Shown here one piece after another: positions 60,564-64,000 of a stretch of DNA of 64,000 nt. This DNA comes from Ziziphus jujuba (taxonomy: Eukaryota > Streptophyta > Magnoliopsida > Rosales > Rhamnaceae), in assembly GCF_031755915.1 (NCBI RefSeq), contig NC_083389.1, positions 25,825,001 to 25,889,000 on the forward strand. The letters are read 5' to 3'. A program made the position numbers and the translations under genes. Within the stretch, counting starts at the first letter, position 1, and each line of letters begins with the position of its first letter. The notes beneath the pieces are model-generated. The model was not told where the DNA came from. It did no database searches and saw only the letters and a program-made list of their open reading frames with translations.

Positions 60564-61230
60564 TATCTCTATATAAAAATTCTCCATAAATCGAATCCAT
60601 GTTTAGTTATATATCAAAACAAGATATACAAATTTCTAATAGATTAGATGAAATTTCAAAAAGTCTCGTGAGTCAATATATTTTTTAAGTATATTATTCA
60701 TTAAATACATAAATATAAATACATAGATATTACTTTTTAATCGTTTCTGTCGCGAGGAGCGGGATGAGAAGAAACTCTCATGTCCAGTTCTATAGTAGAA
60801 ATGGAATTAATAAACAACCATCAACTATAACCCCAAAAGAACCAGATTCTGTAAACATCATAGAGGAAGAATGAAAGGAATATCTTATCGAGGTAATCAT
60901 ATTTACTTCGGTAGATATGCTCTTCAAGCGCTTGAACCCACTTGGATCACATCTTGACAAATTGAAGCCGGTTGACAAGCAATGACACGAAATGTCCACC
61001 GTGGTGGGAAAGCAGGGGTATGTATATTTTTAGAGAAACTAGTTACAATAAGACCTATAGAAACCCATATGGGTTCGGGGAAAGGATCTCCCGAATATTG
61101 GGTAGCTGTCGTCAAACCGGGTAGAATACTTTATGAAATGAGCGGAGTAGCAGAAAATATAGCTAGAAGGGCTATTTCACTAGTGGCGTAAAAAATGCCT
61201 ATACAAACTCAATTCATTATTTCAGTATAG
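60564..61230 (+). pseudogene. rpl16: rpl16, intron 3' part and exon 2
   Basis: Large-subunit protein L16. 60564-60831 is the 3' part of the group II intron; a domain V-like hairpin lies at ~60754-60795 (GATGAGAAGAAACTCTC). Exon 2 60832-61230 reads [20 protein letters not shown] onward. Stops: CGA to TGA in TSRQIE, Arg to TGA in AGRRA, and TAA near the end (AASKMP). Exon 1 is absent. Confidence 0.93.
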
Positions 61231-61373
61231 GAACGTAGAACCAAAAGAAAAGGTTTTTTGGATGAAAAAAAAAAAAACAATTGCAGGTTTCCTTTTTTAT
61301 TTTGAACAAACAACATTCCTTTTTTTTTTTTTTTACTTCGTCTTTTATGTTAATTGAAAAAACAGATAAAAAA

Positions 61374-61742
61374 ATTATTTAACCCCAAAGCCATTTGAAT
61401 GTAGTGGATAACAGCGGGGCCCGAGAATTAATGTGTATTTGAATCATAGGAGCTAGTAATCGACAATATGCTCATATTGGTGACGTTATTGTTGCTGTAA
61501 TCAAGGAAGCAGTACCACATACACCTCTAGAACGATCAGAAGTGATCAGAGCTGTAATTGTACGTACTTGTAAAGAACTCAAACGTGAGAACGATATGAT
61601 CATACGGTATGATGACAATGCTACGGTTGTTATTGATCAAGAAGGAATTTAAAAAGGAACTCGAATTTTTGGCACGACCACCTGGGAATTAAGACACTTA
61701 AATTTCATTAAAATAGTTTCATTAGCACCTGAAGTATTATAA
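61374..61742 (+). pseudogene. rpl14: rpl14, ribosomal protein L14
   Basis: Exactly 123 codons, no indel. The start is ATT for ATG, and codon 3 is TAA for CAA. Another CGA to TGA lies in CIRIIGA. Readable: [15 protein letters not shown] and [15 protein letters not shown], ending LAPEVL. Confidence 0.93.
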
Positions 61743-61994
61743 GAAGAGACCATAACATAATTAATATAATTAATTATAATATAATCAATATAATTAATAT
61801 AGTTAAAATATTTAACTAAGTATTTAACTGAAATTGATTAAGATTATTTAGTAAATTGAGATTTATTATTAGTAGTAGATTGGTTGTGTCTCATGTATAT
61901 GCCTTTAAGAATTCATAATTAAAAAATAAAGAAAAACAGAAAAGAGCATGTTGATTATATCAAAATTCGAGTACAACAATAATCCGAGTTTATC

Positions 61995-62372
61995 ATGAAT
62001 AAAGACACTATTGCTGACATGAATAAAAAAAGAATAGTTCGAATACCATCTACTAACATTACTGAAAACATTGTTAAAATCCTTTTATGCGAAGGTTTTA
62101 TTGAAAACATGCGGAAACATCAGGAAAACAACAAAGATTTTTTGGTTTTAACCCTACGACATAGAAGGAATAGGAAAGGACCATATAAAGTTGTTTTAAA
62201 TTTAAAATGGATCAGTTGACCCGGACTACGAATATATTCTAACCATCAACGAATTCCTAGAATTTTAGGCGGAATGGGGATTGTAATTCTTTCTACGTCT
62301 GGGGGTATAATGACTAACAAAGAGGCTCGCTTAGAAGAAATTGGTGGAGAAGTTTTGTGTTATTTATGGTAA
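61995..62372 (+). pseudogene. rps8: rps8, ribosomal protein S8
   Basis: Starts [17 protein letters not shown]; a 27-nt in-frame deletion removes the usual IITSIRNAD segment. CGA to TGA after LKWIS ends the frame early. The remainder ([26 protein letters not shown]) runs to TAA at 62370-62372. Confidence 0.93.
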
Positions 62373-62514
62373 TCCTTCTGATATGGAAATTTTATGCAAA
62401 ACTTTCATTTTTGTGAAAAAAAAAAAAAAAAAAGAGAGATGGCTATTTTCTAATATCACCCCTCCTGTATTAGTTGATACCTCAAGGAGTTTGACTTAAA
62501 ATGAAATAAAAAAA

Positions 62515-62740
62515 AGGATTCATGAAGGTTGAATTACTGTATGACTGCCCAATGTTATAGTCTGAATTCGTTTAGATAATGAAAATCTAATTCGAGATTA
62601 TGTTTCAAGAAGGATTATAAGTAGTTTTTTTTATACATATACGATGAGGAAAACGAAGCGAAAGTGAAGCAAGTCGTTATGATTCAACCAGCGGATGTAT
62701 AGTTTATAGACTCCTAAAAAAGATTCCAATGATTAGATGG
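62515..62740 (+). pseudogene. infA: infA remnant (initiation factor 1)
   Basis: Pieces GFIHEG, VRLDNENLI and RDYVSRRIIS-like text are readable around stops and frameshifts. infA is degenerate in the plastomes of most eudicots, so this copy was probably already dead before transfer. Confidence 0.72.
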
Positions 62741-62852
62741 TTTTTTCAATTTCGACATTCATTTTTGGGGTATACAATTCGAAGTTAAAAATTTCAAGCA
62801 ACTTATTTTCTTCCAATAAAGAAAGTTAGAATTAAGTTAAGGAATGATAAAT

Positions 62853-62966
62853 ATGAAAATAAGAGCCTCTGTGCGTAAAATTTATGAAAAATGTCGACTG
62901 ATCCGTAGGCGGGGATGAATTATAGTAATTTGTTCCAACCCAAGACATAAACAAAGACAAGGATAA
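62853..62966 (+). pseudogene. rpl36: rpl36, ribosomal protein L36
   Basis: 37 codons plus TAA, full length. MKIRASVRKIYEKC has lost one zinc-ligand Cys (usual ICEKC). An Arg codon after LIRRRG is TGA. Distal part VICSNPRHKQRQG is intact. Confidence 0.93.
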
Positions 62967-63092
62967 TCTTTCTAAACAAAAAAGGACTCTATAAATCTAA
63001 AGGAACCATTGTACAAAGACAGAAATAAAAATAAAGGATCTGTTTTGACATGAAATGGATATCTCTGACTTATATTTATGAGATGATAAAAT

Positions 63093-63509
63093 ATGGCAAA
63101 ACCTATACCAAGAACTGGTTCACATAAGAATAAACGTATTGGTTCACGTAAAAATGCACATAGAATACCAAAGGGAGTTATTCATGTTCAAGCAAGTTTC
63201 AACAATACTATTATGACTATTACAGATGTAAGGGGTTGGGTAATTTCATGGTCTTCCACCGGTACTTGTGGATTCAAGGGTACAAGACGAGGGATGCCAT
63301 TTGCCGCTCAAACCACAGTGGGAAATGCTATTCGGATAGTAGTGGATCAAGGTATGCAACGGGTAGAAGTAATGATAAAAGGCCTCGATCTCGGAAGAGA
63401 TGCGGCATTAAGAGCTATTTGTAGAAGTGGTATACTATTAACTTTCATACGAGATGTAAACCCTATGCCACATAATGGCTGTAGACCTCCTAAAAAAAGA
63501 CGTGTATAA
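63093..63509 (+). CDS. rps11: rps11, ribosomal protein S11
   Basis: Complete 138-residue frame, [20 protein letters not shown] to [10 protein letters not shown], exact family length. The core [19 protein letters not shown] and the tail [18 protein letters not shown] are conserved. No stop or indel. Lies between rpl36 and rpoA as in the plastid. Confidence 0.94.
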   Translation: MAKPIPRTGSHKNKRIGSRKNAHRIPKGVIHVQASFNNTIMTITDVRGWVISWSSTGTCGFKGTRRGMPFAAQTTVGNAIRIVVDQGMQRVEVMIKGLDLGRDAALRAICRSGILLTFIRDVNPMPHNGCRPPKKRRV

Positions 63510-63574
63510 AAATAAACATTGAAGATATTTCAAGAGAAATAAATAATTCAATGATCTGATCATATAATATTACT

Positions 63575-64000
63575 ATGGTTCACGAGAAGGTAACAGTATC
63601 TACTCAAACACTGCAGTGGAAGTGTGTTGAATCACGAGTAGATAGTAAGCGTCTTTATTATGGATGCTTTATTCTGGCTCCACTTATGAAAGGCCAAGTC
63701 GATACAATAGGCATTGCGATGTGAAGAGCTTTGCTTGGAGAAATAGAAGGAACATGTATCACACGCGTAAAATTTGATAAAATACCACATGAATATTCTA
63801 CCATAGTGGGTATTCAAGAATTTGTACATGAAATTTTAATGAATTTAAAAGAAATTGCATTGAGAAGTAATCTTTATGGAACTCGTGATGCATCTATTTG
63901 TGTCAAAGGTCCCCAATATGTAACTGCTCAAGACATCATCTTACCACCTTCGATGGAAATAGTTGATAATACACAGCCTATAGCGAACCTAACGAAACCA
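63575..64000 (+). pseudogene. rpoA: rpoA, 5' part (plastid RNA polymerase alpha)
   Basis: Amino-terminal domain from [20 protein letters not shown]; runs off the window. CGA to TGA in GIAMRRALLGE near 63721 breaks the frame. Readable [19 protein letters not shown] and [18 protein letters not shown]-to-H and R-to-Q changes fit deamination. Confidence 0.93.

Larger units (their letters stand above)
60564..64000. other. NUPT block E: inverted rpl16-rpoA segment
   Basis: The plastid S10/alpha-operon genes rpl16, rpl14, rps8, infA, rpl36, rps11, rpoA run on the plus strand. In the plastome they share the atpB strand, so this block is inverted and comes from a site tens of kb away. Confidence 0.92.

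Overview
This window is nuclear plant DNA made of a long, decayed insertion of chloroplast DNA (a NUPT) into which Ty3/gypsy LTR retrotransposons of one family have inserted. Most bases derive from the plastid large single-copy region, in standard gene order. The reading frames carry stops, frameshifts and many CG-to-TG/CA changes (rpl2 terminal Arg codons, CGA-to-TGA stops in psbD, atpI, rpl16, rps8, rpoA). That pattern fits methylated-cytosine deamination in a nucleus and is not expected in a working plastid. A degenerate infA and a short rps19 stub at the inverted-repeat edge suggest a eudicot; I cannot name the species.

Layout. 1-696: end of an inverted repeat (rpl2 exon 2, rps19 stub). 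697-18010: trnH, psbA, trnK/matK, rps16, trnQ, psbK, psbI, trnS-GCU, trnG-UCC, trnR, atpA, atpF, atpH, atpI and the 3' part of rps2. At 18010/18011 rps2 is fused directly to petN, with rpoC2, rpoC1, rpoB and trnC missing. 18011-29088: petN, psbM, trnD, trnY, trnE, trnT-GGU, psbD, psbC, trnS-UGA, psbZ, trnG-GCC, trnfM, rps14 and the 3' four-fifths of psaB. 29089-40524: a plus-strand retroelement inside psaB with a GATAT target duplication. Nested in its gag is a full-length minus-strand element (29569-37806) with a CAGCC duplication. 40525-40963: 5' part of psaB. 40964-44433: a truncated minus-strand retroelement whose broken end joins psaA. 44432-54052: psaA, ycf3, trnS-GGA, rps4, trnT-UGU, trnL-UAA, trnF. 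54053-58715: a composite element between two unlike LTRs, replacing ndhJ-ndhK-ndhC. 58716-60563: trnV-UAC, trnM, atpE and the 3' end of atpB. At 60563/60564 atpB is joined to the rpl16 intron in inverted orientation, followed by rpl16, rpl14, rps8, infA, rpl36, rps11 and partial rpoA on the plus strand.

Working parts. None of the photosynthesis, ATP synthase or ribosomal genes is expected to function here. Several short ones (psbK, psbI, atpH, petN, psbM, psbZ, rps14, rps11, rps4) still have open frames. The retroelements carry gag with a CCHC knuckle, an aspartic protease, RT with YFDD, RNase H, integrase, an initiator-Met tRNA primer site and a purine-rich tract. The full-length copy is now broken by several stops.

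Most interesting content: two separate insertions share one internal structure, gag and protease followed by a scrambled remnant of RT and integrase. This implies a non-autonomous lineage that moved after its pol was rearranged. LTR U3 modules are exchanged between subfamilies, and element-to-element recombination appears to have removed plastid genes from the insertion. All identifications come from reading sequence and recalled family features; no database search was run.
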